A DNA stretch of 64,000 nucleotides from Kangiella sediminilitoris (GCF_001708405.1 NZ_CP012418.1:620001-684000), one strand, 5' to 3'. Counted from the first letter of the stretch, positions 17,374 through 26,359 are shown. Notes: a model not told the origin generated them from the letters alone. Translations and numbers: made by a program.

Positions 17374-18291
17374 ATGAACTCGTCCATTTTGCCCGTGTTG
17401 GAACAATTAAATAAAGTGGTTCTTGGTAAACCGCTACAAGTTAAATTAGCAGTGGTCTGCCTGTTGGCCCGAGGACACCTATTAATTGAGGATTTGCCAG
17501 GTATGGGCAAAACTACTTTAGGCCAGGCGATGGCTAAAGTATTTGGCTTGGACTTCCAACGTATTCAGTTTACCAGTGATATTTTGCCAGCTGATATTGT
17601 TGGTGCAAATATTTTTGACCGCGAAAAGTCTGCTTTCGAATTTCATCAGGGCCCAGTTTTTTCTCAGCTGGTGCTAGCAGATGAAATTAACCGAGCCACT
17701 CCAAAAGCACAAAGTGCTTTATTGGAAGCCATGGAAGAGAAACAGGTTACGGTTGAAGGACATACCTATCAATTGCCAAGTCCGTTTTTTGTGATTGCAA
17801 CACAGAACCCAACTCATCAAATTGGGACTTACCCCTTGCCCGAATCTCAGCTTGACCGCTTTTTATTCAAAATTAATTTAGGCTACCCTGATCCGGAGTT
17901 AGAGAAAGTTTTACTGAAAGGGCAGTCAGGCCGAACAAAAATGCCACAGCTTGAGTCACTAATAGATCTGGATTCTCTCTTAGCCCTACAGGTCGAGGTG
18001 GAGAAAATCACAGTTACCGATCATCTTCTTCAGTATGTGATGGAATTAATCCAGGCGACACGCCGCAGTCCTGATTTCGCGCATGGTTTATCACCACGAG
18101 CAGGGCTGGCAATTATCAGCGCTGCTAAAGCCTGGGCCTTTGTAGACGGGAGAGATTTTGTTCTACCCGATGATATTCAGCAGGTGTTTGTAGCAGCTTC
18201 CCGCCACAGGCTGCAGTTGGTCAAAACGTCTTCATCGTCAACGCTGACTTTGATTGAAGAATTAATGAAAGATATAACTGTCCCTGCATAA
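17374..18291 (+). CDS. MoxR-family AAA+ ATPase (second copy)
   Basis: A 305-aa AAA+ ATPase with Walker A DLPGMGKT (about residues 40-47), Walker B ADEINRATP and sensor block ATQNPTHQIGTYPLPESQLDRF. The start ATG has an AAGGAG site (17364-17369). It heads a three-gene operon with a membrane DUF58 protein (one-base overlap) and a transglutaminase-like membrane protein. Only moderately similar by eye to the first MoxR at 10839-11798, so the two probably belong to different MoxR subfamilies (this one to the type linked with TgpA-like transglutaminases) serving different partners. Confidence 0.92.
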   Translation: MNSSILPVLEQLNKVVLGKPLQVKLAVVCLLARGHLLIEDLPGMGKTTLGQAMAKVFGLDFQRIQFTSDILPADIVGANIFDREKSAFEFHQGPVFSQLVLADEINRATPKAQSALLEAMEEKQVTVEGHTYQLPSPFFVIATQNPTHQIGTYPLPESQLDRFLFKINLGYPDPELEKVLLKGQSGRTKMPQLESLIDLDSLLALQVEVEKITVTDHLLQYVMELIQATRRSPDFAHGLSPRAGLAIISAAKAWAFVDGRDFVLPDDIQQVFVAASRHRLQLVKTSSSSTLTLIEELMKDITVPA

Positions 18292-19232
18292 TGTTTAGAA
18301 GATTAAAGACAAAACTTAATGGGTGGATCGATAAGCGCACTCCACAGCAGGTGAGGACCGAGCTAAAGCAAAATAATATTTATATTTTACCCACCCGTTA
18401 TGGCTGGCTGATGTTGATCATTTTGATATTAATTCTAATAGCATCCACCAACTATCAAAATAATATGGGTTTTATGGCTGGTTTTATTGTCCTTGCGGTT
18501 GGAATGCTGTCCGTCTTCTATACGTTCCGTAATTTGAAAGGGTTAGCGATTCGCTGCCATAAAGCGTTGCCGGTTTTTGCTGGCGAGAGTGCGGTGATCT
18601 CCATGCAATTGGCCAATGCAAGCGAGCAGGAAAGAATTGGTATAGGAATAGGGCTTACCAAAAAATCAGTATCATACCTTGATGTAGGTGCTAGGGCTGA
18701 AACTATGGCAGAGATAAATGTTCCAACCTCTGTCAGGGGGCTGGAGGATGTTCCTCGTTTTGTTTGTACCAGTATCTTTCCATTTGGAATTTTTGAAGCC
18801 TGGTCCTGGGTTAGAACTCCATACCAGATACTAGTGTATCCCAAGCCTTTACAATGTCCGGAGCCATTGATTGCAAGTCGAACAGGTAGCAATGAAGGCG
18901 CGCATGTAGAGCAGGGAGCAGAGGACTTTCATAGCGTGAGAGATTATCATCCCGGTGATCCTATTAAACAGGTTATGTGGAAAGCCTTTGCCCGAGAACG
19001 GGGATTGTTGAGCAAAGAGTTTGAGCAGGAGGCGGGCGAACAGCATAGTTTAAGCTGGGATAGTGTGGCTCATTACGAACGAGAGCTTGCGATTTCATAT
19101 TTGACAGATGCCGTATTACAGGCTGAAGAAAGTCAGCAACTTTACGCTCTACAGCTGCCGCACGTGACGATTGATAAAGACCAGGGTATGGAGCACATGC
19201 ATAGTTGTCTGAAAGCTCTGGCTATGATGTAG
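18291..19232 (+). CDS. Membrane-anchored DUF58 protein
   Basis: A 313-aa protein with two adjacent transmembrane helices near the N-terminus (residues about 37-55 and 60-77), then the DUF58 core (DFHSVRDYHPGDPIKQVMWKAFAR). Unlike the first DUF58 protein of this window it is membrane bound, typical of the moxR-DUF58-transglutaminase arrangement. ATG shares one base with the moxR stop; the next gene starts 8 bases after its stop. Its role is inferred from partnership with MoxR; no enzymatic motif is visible. Confidence 0.88.
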   Translation: MFRRLKTKLNGWIDKRTPQQVRTELKQNNIYILPTRYGWLMLIILILILIASTNYQNNMGFMAGFIVLAVGMLSVFYTFRNLKGLAIRCHKALPVFAGESAVISMQLANASEQERIGIGIGLTKKSVSYLDVGARAETMAEINVPTSVRGLEDVPRFVCTSIFPFGIFEAWSWVRTPYQILVYPKPLQCPEPLIASRTGSNEGAHVEQGAEDFHSVRDYHPGDPIKQVMWKAFARERGLLSKEFEQEAGEQHSLSWDSVAHYERELAISYLTDAVLQAEESQQLYALQLPHVTIDKDQGMEHMHSCLKALAMM

Positions 19233-19240
19233 GTGGAATT

Positions 19241-21205
19241 ATGAATGTAAAACAGCTACCGATTAGTCGGCCAGGAATTGTCCCTCTCTTACTGCTTATT
19301 CAGACCGGAGTATTATTTCCGTTATGGTTCTTTATGCCAGCATGGATAACGTTAACCACCATCGCTCTGCTGTTAGCAAAATGGTATCTCAATCATCATC
19401 GTTTACATGCACCTAAATGGATACTTCTCATAGTGGTATTAGTGTGTGTGGGAGGAGTATTTCTCCAGTTTAAGACGCTAAATGGGCGTGACGCAGGAAT
19501 CGGACTGATTAGTTTAATGTATGGTTTTAAGTTACTTGAAGCCAGAAGTTATCGCGATGCTGCCTTGCTGCTGTTTATTTCGTTTTTTATCGTAGTTACG
19601 GCATTTTTCTACACTGAAGCAATATGGATGGGGCTGTACCTGCTAATATCAATGTTACTGATTTTGGTTGGGATGGTGGCGCTAAACAGTCCGAAGGGTG
19701 TTCAAAGTAGTGCTAAGATTGGTAGATCCTCAGTCATTACTTTACTCCAGGCCATACCTATTATGGTACTGTTATTCTTTTTATTTCCCAGAAGCTCCTC
19801 ACCTCTTTGGTCAATGCCCAATGACTCCCAGTCGGGGTCTGGTATCGATGATACTATGACGCCCGGTAGCATTGGGGCATTACATACTTTCGATGATATT
19901 GCTTTCCGAGCTGATTTTGAGGGGGAAGTCCCCAAAAACAGTGAGATGTACTGGCGTGGACTGGTCCTCTCGCGTTTTGACGGTTTTACCTGGTATAAGG
20001 AGAGTCATAGTCCTGTTCGGGGCGGTCTGGAATTACCCCGAGAGCTGACCTATCAGTATCGGATTCAAATGGAGCCCAATAACCGAAATTGGATTTTTGG
20101 CCTGGAGCAATTAGCCGAAGCGCCTGAAAATGCCTATCTTTTTAGTGACTATACCTGGATGAAACGGCGCAGGGTTACTCAACGTATTACCTATTCAGCG
20201 CAGGCCTATGACATAGACTTTAGTGATCATAATTTGACGCCGCGTCAACAGGAAATGTACTTGGAATTACCTGATGACTCTAACCAGAGAACGAAAGAGT
20301 GGGCAGAAGTGCGTAGACAGGAGCATGGCAGTGCTGAGACTTTCGTCAGCTGGGTTTTGTCATACATTCATCAGAATCAGTATCACTACACTTTGACTCC
20401 AGAGGTGATTGAGGTTGATACGGTTGATGGCTTCTGGTTCAGAACTCAAGAAGGATTCTGTGAGCATTATGCTGGAGCATTTGTCTATATCATGAGAGCG
20501 GCGGGCATCCCAGCCCGTGTAGTGACTGGTTACCAGGGTGGTGAATATAATCCTTACGGTGATTATTATATTGTCCGTCAAAAGGATGCTCATGCCTGGA
20601 CAGAAGTGTGGCTGGAGGGTGAGGGCTGGCGCCGAATTGACCCAACAGCAGCAATACATCCGTCGAGAGTGGATGAAGACCTGTTGGGCCAAACAAGCTC
20701 ACGGGACGGCTGGCTGCAAGAGTTCGGCAGTAATACTAGTTTTGAAGCACCAAGGGGATTTTTGCAGAATTTAGCTTTGCGCTGGGACGCGATCCAAAGT
20801 TTCTGGAGCGAGACAGTAATGGGCTACAGCCAAGATATGCAGTTTAGTTGGCTGCGCAAACTTGGTATAGAAAAAAATCAGTATCGCTACCTTGGATACG
20901 GACTTCTGTTCACTGTGTTTTTAGCAGGTCTGATCTTTGGTTATTGGGTTTTGCGGTCAACACAATGGCTTGATCCTGTTGCAAAACAATACATTAAGTT
21001 GATTGGAAAACTAAAAAAACAAGGCGTCAGTCTTGAGTCATCAACTGGTCCTCAGGAGTTACTTAAGAGCGTCCGAGATGTCTCTCCAAAGTTATATGCC
21101 AGAGCTGCCCCAGCAATTAAAACCTATGTAGAGCTTCGTTATCGTAAGCAATCCGCTACCAAGGAGCAGCTGAAATTATTAAAGCAGCAGGTCGCTAGGG
21201 TGTAG
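19241..21205 (+). CDS. TgpA-like membrane transglutaminase (DUF3488/DUF4129)
   Basis: A 654-aa inner-membrane protein. Five to six N-terminal helices (DUF3488 region, to about residue 180) lead to a periplasmic papain-like transglutaminase core with an intact Cys407 (EGFCEHYAG), His451 (DAHAWTEVW) and Asp467 (RRIDPTAA) triad, then another membrane helix (GLLFTVFLAGLIFGYWVL) and a cytoplasmic C-terminal DUF4129 domain. I start at ATG 19241, preceded by AGGTGG; a TTG at 19205 inside the previous gene is less likely. The Pseudomonas homologue TgpA is periplasmic-facing and essential there; its physiological substrate is unknown. Third gene of the moxR-DUF58 operon. Confidence 0.9.
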   Translation: MNVKQLPISRPGIVPLLLLIQTGVLFPLWFFMPAWITLTTIALLLAKWYLNHHRLHAPKWILLIVVLVCVGGVFLQFKTLNGRDAGIGLISLMYGFKLLEARSYRDAALLLFISFFIVVTAFFYTEAIWMGLYLLISMLLILVGMVALNSPKGVQSSAKIGRSSVITLLQAIPIMVLLFFLFPRSSSPLWSMPNDSQSGSGIDDTMTPGSIGALHTFDDIAFRADFEGEVPKNSEMYWRGLVLSRFDGFTWYKESHSPVRGGLELPRELTYQYRIQMEPNNRNWIFGLEQLAEAPENAYLFSDYTWMKRRRVTQRITYSAQAYDIDFSDHNLTPRQQEMYLELPDDSNQRTKEWAEVRRQEHGSAETFVSWVLSYIHQNQYHYTLTPEVIEVDTVDGFWFRTQEGFCEHYAGAFVYIMRAAGIPARVVTGYQGGEYNPYGDYYIVRQKDAHAWTEVWLEGEGWRRIDPTAAIHPSRVDEDLLGQTSSRDGWLQEFGSNTSFEAPRGFLQNLALRWDAIQSFWSETVMGYSQDMQFSWLRKLGIEKNQYRYLGYGLLFTVFLAGLIFGYWVLRSTQWLDPVAKQYIKLIGKLKKQGVSLESSTGPQELLKSVRDVSPKLYARAAPAIKTYVELRYRKQSATKEQLKLLKQQVARV

Positions 21206-21209
21206 TGAA

Positions 21210-21238
21210 CTGACAATAATGATGCTTACGCGTATAAT
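21210..21238 (+). promoter_or_regulatory. Sigma-70 promoter of miaE
   Basis: CTGACA (21210-21215), 17-base spacer, perfect -10 TATAAT (21233-21238). It lies between the transglutaminase stop and the miaE start at 21273. Confidence 0.75.
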
Positions 21239-21272
21239 ACTGCGCTCTATTGGTAACTGTTGAATCAAGTTC

Positions 21273-21908
21273 ATGGCAGACAAAGTGGCGGAAAAAGCCG
21301 TTGATATAAGTCCCATCCGGGAGTTTTTGTATTGTGAAACTCCAAAGGCATGGCTGGAACATGCTCTTAACAATATGGAGCTACTGCTCATTGACCATGC
21401 TCATTGCGAAAAAAAGGCTGCTGCTACTGCGGTTAAGTTGATGTTCCGCTATCCCGAGCAGATCGACCTGTTAAAAAAACTTTCGCAACTGATACGTGAA
21501 GAAGTGTTACATTTTGAACAGGTGCTTGAATTTATAGAGCAGCAGGGCATTAAGTATCGCGCAATAAAACCATCACGTTACGCTGCTGGTTTACATCAGT
21601 TTGTATCCAAAGATGAACCGCAACGATTCATTGATGGGCTGATTATTGGCGGGATTATCGAAGCTCGTTCGTGCGAAAGGTTTCACGCACTGGTTCCTTA
21701 CCTGAAGGATGCTTATCCAGACCTGGCAAAATATTATCGATTTCTTCTCAAATCTGAGTCACGCCACTTTATGGATTATCTGGAGCTTGCAAGACAAAAT
21801 GCCGATTCCAGTATTGATGAGCGACTCGATTTCTTTTTGCAAAAAGAACAGGAGTTGATAGAGTCACCCGATCCGCTATTCCGCTTTCATTCTGGCGTAC
21901 CAGTTTAA
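21273..21908 (+). CDS. miaE: tRNA-(ms2io6A)-hydroxylase MiaE
   Basis: Non-haem diiron monooxygenase (211 aa) that hydroxylates the isopentenyl group of 2-methylthio-N6-isopentenyladenosine-37 in tRNAs reading UNN codons, in the cytoplasm with O2. The four-helix ferritin-like fold carries candidate metal ligands Glu77-x-x-His80 (REEVLHF), Glu130/Glu135 and His138 (EARSCERFH) and Glu162-x-x-His165 (SESRHF). Length equals typical family members. It has its own promoter 35 bases upstream; pepE follows 21 bases later. Presence of miaE implies upstream miaA and miaB elsewhere in the genome. Confidence 0.93.
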   Translation: MADKVAEKAVDISPIREFLYCETPKAWLEHALNNMELLLIDHAHCEKKAAATAVKLMFRYPEQIDLLKKLSQLIREEVLHFEQVLEFIEQQGIKYRAIKPSRYAAGLHQFVSKDEPQRFIDGLIIGGIIEARSCERFHALVPYLKDAYPDLAKYYRFLLKSESRHFMDYLELARQNADSSIDERLDFFLQKEQELIESPDPLFRFHSGVPV

Positions 21909-21929
21909 TACAAAGGTTAGATATATATT

Positions 21930-22643
21930 ATGTCGAATAAAAAGTTACTGCTTTTAAGCTCATCCAGAGAGGGGCAAACAGATTATCTAGAGCACGCCCT
22001 GCCAATGATTGATAGTTTTCTGGAAGATAAAATTAAAGAAGTATTGTTTATCCCCTATGCAGGTTTTGCAATGGGCTATGATAAATATGAAGATAAGGTT
22101 AACCAGCCTTTTAATACGATCGGCAAAAAAGTAGTTTCGATTCACCGCTTTGATGATCCAGTAAAAGCGGTACAGGAAGCTGAGGCTATTGCCATAGGTG
22201 GTGGTAATACTTTCCACTTATTAAAAGAGCTGTATGACAACGAGCTCATCGATGCAATCAGGAAGCGCGTTGATGAGGGCGTGCCTTACATGGGGTGGAG
22301 TGCGGGCTCCAACGTAGCCGGGCTGACAATCTGTACCACTAATGATATGCCGATTGTTGAGCCAAGAAGCTTTAAAGCATTGGCCTTGGTAAATTTCCAG
22401 ATAAATCCTCATTACACTGATTATCAGCCACCAAACCATAATGGTGAGACTCGTGCTGAGCGACTATTTGAATATGTTCGTGCTAACCCCCACCGTTATG
22501 TTGTCGGTACACGAGAGGGTACAGCGCTGAAGCTTATTGGTAACAAGCTTACTTTGGTTGGTAACAAACCTGGTCTTGTCTTCCGTGATGGAGAAAAAAC
22601 ACGACCAATTCAATGCAATACTGACATTAGCTGGCTTGTTTAA
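21930..22643 (+). CDS. pepE: Peptidase E (alpha-aspartyl dipeptidase)
   Basis: Cytoplasmic S51-family serine peptidase (237 aa) that splits dipeptides with N-terminal aspartate. The nucleophile Ser124 sits in the strand-turn GWSAGSN, GGGNTFHLL (90-98) is the family glycine-rich block and His161 in NPHYTDYQP completes the likely dyad. Size and motifs agree with Escherichia/Salmonella PepE. It follows miaE by 21 bases and may be co-transcribed from the miaE promoter. Confidence 0.92.
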   Translation: MSNKKLLLLSSSREGQTDYLEHALPMIDSFLEDKIKEVLFIPYAGFAMGYDKYEDKVNQPFNTIGKKVVSIHRFDDPVKAVQEAEAIAIGGGNTFHLLKELYDNELIDAIRKRVDEGVPYMGWSAGSNVAGLTICTTNDMPIVEPRSFKALALVNFQINPHYTDYQPPNHNGETRAERLFEYVRANPHRYVVGTREGTALKLIGNKLTLVGNKPGLVFRDGEKTRPIQCNTDISWLV

Positions 22644-22786
22644 TGCAAGAACGCCTTAAGTGGTTGGATTTGTTAAGAAAAATGTATATTCAATAGTTCA
22701 AATGGGCTAGTGTGGAATGACTATGGATGGTGATAATAATAAGTTATACCTCCATGGTATGACATATACCACTAACGGAGAGAACT

Positions 22787-24322
22787 ATGAAAAAACATGT
22801 ACTGGGACTGGTGTCGCTGGCATTGGCGACATCATCTTCTGTAATGGCAGAAGAGCATAAGGATGACGAGAACCTGGTGGGGAAGGTTCCGTTTCTGACT
22901 CTTACTGCAAAGAAACTAAAAGATGCAAATATTGCAACCCATCCTTTTATAAACTCCTCAATACCTAATCCTCCGGCTTCTGTTTATGATGGTCCTCTTT
23001 TCCAGCTGAGACATGACTATCCAAGTGAAGCAGTACAGAAACAGTCTCCCCCTTGGAAAAAAGTAACTAATAATGGATTGATAAACCAGCAAAATGCTAT
23101 GGCATATGTTGAGGCTTTGAAAAGCTATGTCTCGGAGGATATGCAGAAGTTAATTTATGATTATGAACATTGGAATGCCAGTGAGGAGCCTTGGTGGCAA
23201 TCCATCTGGTTAGGTACTGAGCGTGAGCCAATTCATGGCTTCTATGTCGGTTCGGGTTTTCCTGCTGGGACTTTGACTGATCAGAACCTAGATCTTACAA
23301 CCTATGTTTTAACATTATACGACAACACGGCCGCTGCTACTTTGGGCAATATCTGGGGTACCACTCTTGAGGATGCTTACAACCCAAATATTACCAATCC
23401 CGGTGCACAGTATGCCGAAGGAAGCGTCATCGTTAAGTTTGCTTTTGTCACGCCATGCGGGGCCGACTGGTCGCCAATGGAAGGGACTGCTTCCTTACCT
23501 ATATATGCTCCTCTTAATTCGAGTAATGGCTCTGGTAATAATCCCACAAAATCAAAGTGTCCCAACAATGGCTCGGAAGGAAGTGCCACTCAGCCAAGTC
23601 TTACAGATATCTATATGATGCAGTTTGATATTATTGTTAAAGACAGCCAGGCGGCACCGGATACTGGATGGGTTTTCTCGACGTTGATTTACGATAAAGA
23701 TGCACCAGGAAAAACTGCTTGGGATAAAATGGTTCCTCTAGGTGCGACCTGGGGAGGGAACCCTGATGTGATTAATACTGCAAGCTCAGCCATTACTCCG
23801 CCAGCAAAGGTTAATCCCGCTTTAACTGAAAACTGGATTAATATGAATACTCCCGATTATGCCCGTTCAACACTTGGCTGGGACGGGCGTTTGTCGGGGC
23901 CGAATGATGGTGCCGTGGTGACGCCTGCCTGGGCTGGGGGACATTATTATCCAGCAGGAGTGTCCAGTGTTGGCTGCTTGGGTTGTCATAGTTCAGCACA
24001 ATATAACCCTAATAGTTTAGAGACTGATGAGCCTAATATGGTGTCGTTTTTATTACCGACCACTACTCAACCACCATCACAGCTACCGCCACCGCACTCA
24101 AGTGGACCTGCTGACGTTCTAGTCCTTTTTGAGCCAGGATCTCAAGGGTGGATGAAATGGTTCCAGAGCAGAGCCGGTGATGAGCCAATGGACGCTAATC
24201 AGGTTGCACTTGATTACGACATGGTTACGGCTTTTAAAGCCATTCCAGTTTGGCAGGCGGCCTATAAAGCGATGCAAAAAGAGGGTGCTGTTAAACCTTC
24301 TTTGAAGCGTAAAGCTCAGTAG
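22787..24322 (+). CDS. Large secreted protein with a single CxxCH haem-attachment motif
   Basis: A 511-aa exported protein: signal peptide MKKHVLGLVSLALATSSSVMA cut before EEHKDDE. One c-type haem motif Cys397-Leu-Gly-Cys400-His401 lies in VGCLGCHSSAQYNP near the C-terminus, so it probably becomes a periplasmic monohaem cytochrome-like protein if the haem lyase system attaches haem. The bulk of the chain is unlike known cytochromes: many aromatic and Pro residues, blocks such as EEPWWQSIWLGTEREPIHGFYVGSGFPAG, and a Cys pair further N-terminal (VTPCGADWS, KCPNNGS). A GGAGAG ribosome-binding site precedes the ATG. Stand-alone gene; I do not recognise a named family. Redox or metal-linked function is only a suggestion from the motif. 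Confidence 0.75.
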   Translation: MKKHVLGLVSLALATSSSVMAEEHKDDENLVGKVPFLTLTAKKLKDANIATHPFINSSIPNPPASVYDGPLFQLRHDYPSEAVQKQSPPWKKVTNNGLINQQNAMAYVEALKSYVSEDMQKLIYDYEHWNASEEPWWQSIWLGTEREPIHGFYVGSGFPAGTLTDQNLDLTTYVLTLYDNTAAATLGNIWGTTLEDAYNPNITNPGAQYAEGSVIVKFAFVTPCGADWSPMEGTASLPIYAPLNSSNGSGNNPTKSKCPNNGSEGSATQPSLTDIYMMQFDIIVKDSQAAPDTGWVFSTLIYDKDAPGKTAWDKMVPLGATWGGNPDVINTASSAITPPAKVNPALTENWINMNTPDYARSTLGWDGRLSGPNDGAVVTPAWAGGHYYPAGVSSVGCLGCHSSAQYNPNSLETDEPNMVSFLLPTTTQPPSQLPPPHSSGPADVLVLFEPGSQGWMKWFQSRAGDEPMDANQVALDYDMVTAFKAIPVWQAAYKAMQKEGAVKPSLKRKAQ

Positions 24323-24332
24323 TTGGTGATTT

Positions 24333-24899
24333 ATGGCTTTTGAAGAACTAACTGAAGAAGTGATAAATTTCTGGTTTGGCGCGCCTGACTCAGCTGAGTT
24401 AGGCGCAGCTCGATCCATCTGGTTTGACTCTACACCTGCGTTTGATGAAGACATTCGCCAGCGTTTTGGTCAGGCCAACCGGGAAGCCGGGCAAGGACAA
24501 CTAGATGCTATGATGGAAAGTCAGCGAGGGTCTCTGGCTTTAATCATTCTACTGGATCAATTCTCTCGCAATATTTTCAGGGGACAAGCGGAGGCTTTTT
24601 CCAACGATGCCAAAGCTAGAGAAGTTGCGGCGTATGCTTTGAATAAAGGATTTGATCAGGGGCTTTTAACGGTACAACGAAAGTTTATGTATTTGCCTTT
24701 TGAGCATGCTGAGGATTTGATCATTCAGAATAAGAGCGTGGAGTTATTTATTGGTCTGGGCGATAGCAGCTCTACCAGTCACGCCTTATGCCACCGTGAT
24801 CAGATCATTCGTTTCGGCAGATTTCCTGATCGCAATAAAGCATTGGGTAGAAAAAACACATTAGCTGAACAACGCTTTTTAGAAAATCCGTTTTGTTAA
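24333..24899 (+). CDS. DUF924 family protein
   Basis: A 188-aa cytoplasmic all-helical protein of the DUF924 family: FWFGAPDSAELG near the N-terminus, LIILLDQFSRNIFRG (residues about 69-83) and FMYLPFEHAEDL (about 112-123) are its hallmark blocks, reminiscent of TPR-like helical pairs. Conserved across Proteobacteria without a known role. It begins 10 bases after the haem-motif gene and may be co-transcribed, though families of DUF924 occur in unrelated contexts. Convergent with the lipoprotein gene, ending immediately next to it. Confidence 0.88.
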   Translation: MAFEELTEEVINFWFGAPDSAELGAARSIWFDSTPAFDEDIRQRFGQANREAGQGQLDAMMESQRGSLALIILLDQFSRNIFRGQAEAFSNDAKAREVAAYALNKGFDQGLLTVQRKFMYLPFEHAEDLIIQNKSVELFIGLGDSSSTSHALCHRDQIIRFGRFPDRNKALGRKNTLAEQRFLENPFC

Positions 24900-25616
24900 T
24901 CACGAAGAAAAGGGCTCTAAATCATTTTCTTCAACTTCGACTCTGATCACATGGTAGTTAGAATTATATTTTCGCCATTCCCAAGCTCCATCAATAAGCT
25001 TGACATTTGTAATGTTAAATTTCTTCATGTCATCAAGGGAGTAATCAAATCCAACGGTTTCTTTGAAGTAGCGGTATAAGAAGTTCCAAACAGTAAATTC
25101 TTTATGGCCATATTCCGCTAATAAGGGGTGGACATTAATTTTCCTGTAAAAAGCATTTTCTTTCTCCCGAACTTTTACAGCCCTTGGTTCTCCTTTCCTG
25201 ACCAAATCATCAAAATCACTTTGGTATGAGTTACCATGCCAAATTAACATCGAATCTTTTTGTAAATATTTATTCCTACCTGCTGGGAAAATATAGTTAG
25301 CGCAAGAAGACGCGCAGCCTTTGCCAACGGTTACATCCAACTTATTGTCATAAACCCAGTGTCCAAGTTTTATACCCTCAAGCACCGGCCCTCCTTTACT
25401 GGTTATTTTTAGCATAGTTGGCTTGGTTTTTAGGGATTGGTATAGAGAGAAAATCCTTAGGTTGGCACCTTTGTTTATACGCCCGTCGTAATGCAGAACA
25501 TTGTTCTCACCCAAATATACGTTTGTTTCGGGTTTTATTTTGTTTTCGACTGACTCAAGAGAAGAACAGCTCACTAAGAGCAAAGGCAAAGCTGGGATTA
25601 TCAACCTAAGTATCAT
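24900..25616 (-). CDS. ClpP-fold (COG3904-like) periplasmic lipoprotein
   Basis: A 238-aa lipoprotein: hydrophobic leader with lipobox LVSC, lipid-modified Cys17. The body resembles the COG3904 group of periplasmic ClpP/crotonase-fold proteins: an oxyanion-type strand ITSKGGPVLEGIKLG (71-85) corresponds to the NSPGG region, GKGCASSCANYIFPAG (98-113) carries the putative nucleophile Ser103 or Ser104 between two cysteines that could form a disulphide, and His127 follows in IWHGNS. If active, it would be a serine hydrolase on the periplasmic face. The gene ends next to DUF924 and starts 21 bases after lpxH, so it may be the last gene of ppiB-lpxH. Activity is inferred. Confidence 0.7.
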   Translation of the reverse strand: MILRLIIPALPLLLVSCSSLESVENKIKPETNVYLGENNVLHYDGRINKGANLRIFSLYQSLKTKPTMLKITSKGGPVLEGIKLGHWVYDNKLDVTVGKGCASSCANYIFPAGRNKYLQKDSMLIWHGNSYQSDFDDLVRKGEPRAVKVREKENAFYRKINVHPLLAEYGHKEFTVWNFLYRYFKETVGFDYSLDDMKKFNITNVKLIDGAWEWRKYNSNYHVIRVEVEENDLEPFSS

Positions 25617-25637
25617 AAAACGTCCTTGTTCAAATAA

Positions 25638-26357
25638 CTATATGGAGAAATAATGTTCCGTTACCGAGTCGCCTTCAATCGTCAGGTAATGACCCTGTTC
25701 GCCCCAATCGCTAAGTACTATCCGCTGGCAATGCTTGCCATTGACTTCGATATCATGAAAGGCTGGGCGGTGCGTATGACCGTGAATTAACACCTGAGCA
25801 TTATTTTGCTGTAACACTTCTTCCACCGCTTGGGGATGGACGTCAGTAATGGCGCTGGCTTTATTTTCCATTGCCTCACGGCTTTTCGCTCTCAGATCAG
25901 CCGCTATGCCTCGCCTAACCGCCAGAGGTTGGGAGAGGAGTTGCTGCTGCCATTCTTCCGAGCGAACCATTTCTCGAAACTGCATATACTCTTTATCATC
26001 CCAGCACAAGCTGTCGCCATGCATCATGATGGCATCTTTATCGCCTAGTTGAACTGGATGAACTTCGTCCAGCAACTGACCGCCTGTTTTTTCAGCGAAA
26101 ACATCGCCTAGAAGAAAATCGCGGTTGCCGTGCTGGAAGTAAAGTTTTTTACCGCTGCCCGAATAGGCTTTGAACAGACTGATGGTGGACTCTACAAAGG
26201 CTGAGTCATCATCATCACCAATCCAGCTTTCATAAAGATCTCCCAGTACGTATAGCTCATCTGACTGAGGCGCGATATTTTGCATAAAATGCTCAAAGAG
26301 CGCCGTTAAATCCGGCCGCTCTTCGCATAGATGTAGGTCAGAAATTACGAGTATCAT
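25638..26357 (-). CDS. lpxH: UDP-2,3-diacylglucosamine diphosphatase LpxH
   Basis: Peripheral inner-membrane metallophosphoesterase (239 aa) that hydrolyses UDP-2,3-diacylglucosamine to lipid X and UMP in lipid A biosynthesis. All calcineurin-type motifs are present: Asp7-x-His9 (SDLHL), Asp40 in LGDLYESW, HGNRD (76-80) with the LpxH-typical FLLG after it, MHGDSLC, and GHTHRP towards the C-terminus. It follows ppiB with a 2-base gap, the arrangement seen in many Gammaproteobacteria where cysS is also adjacent, as it is here on the opposite strand. Confidence 0.95.
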   Translation of the reverse strand: MILVISDLHLCEERPDLTALFEHFMQNIAPQSDELYVLGDLYESWIGDDDDSAFVESTISLFKAYSGSGKKLYFQHGNRDFLLGDVFAEKTGGQLLDEVHPVQLGDKDAIMMHGDSLCWDDKEYMQFREMVRSEEWQQQLLSQPLAVRRGIAADLRAKSREAMENKASAITDVHPQAVEEVLQQNNAQVLIHGHTHRPAFHDIEVNGKHCQRIVLSDWGEQGHYLTIEGDSVTEHYFSI

Positions 26358-26359
26358 AA

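Noticed and set aside
18518-18892. 124-aa open frame on the minus strand
   Set aside because: Antisense inside the second DUF58 gene, which has clear family motifs and operon overlap.
22643-22696. 17-codon frame starting in the TAATG of pepE
   Set aside because: Too short and without supporting features; it could be a leader peptide but nothing attests this.
24119-24454. 111-aa open frame on the minus strand over the haem-motif and DUF924 genes
   Set aside because: It spans the junction of two genes on the other strand, with no start signal or domain.
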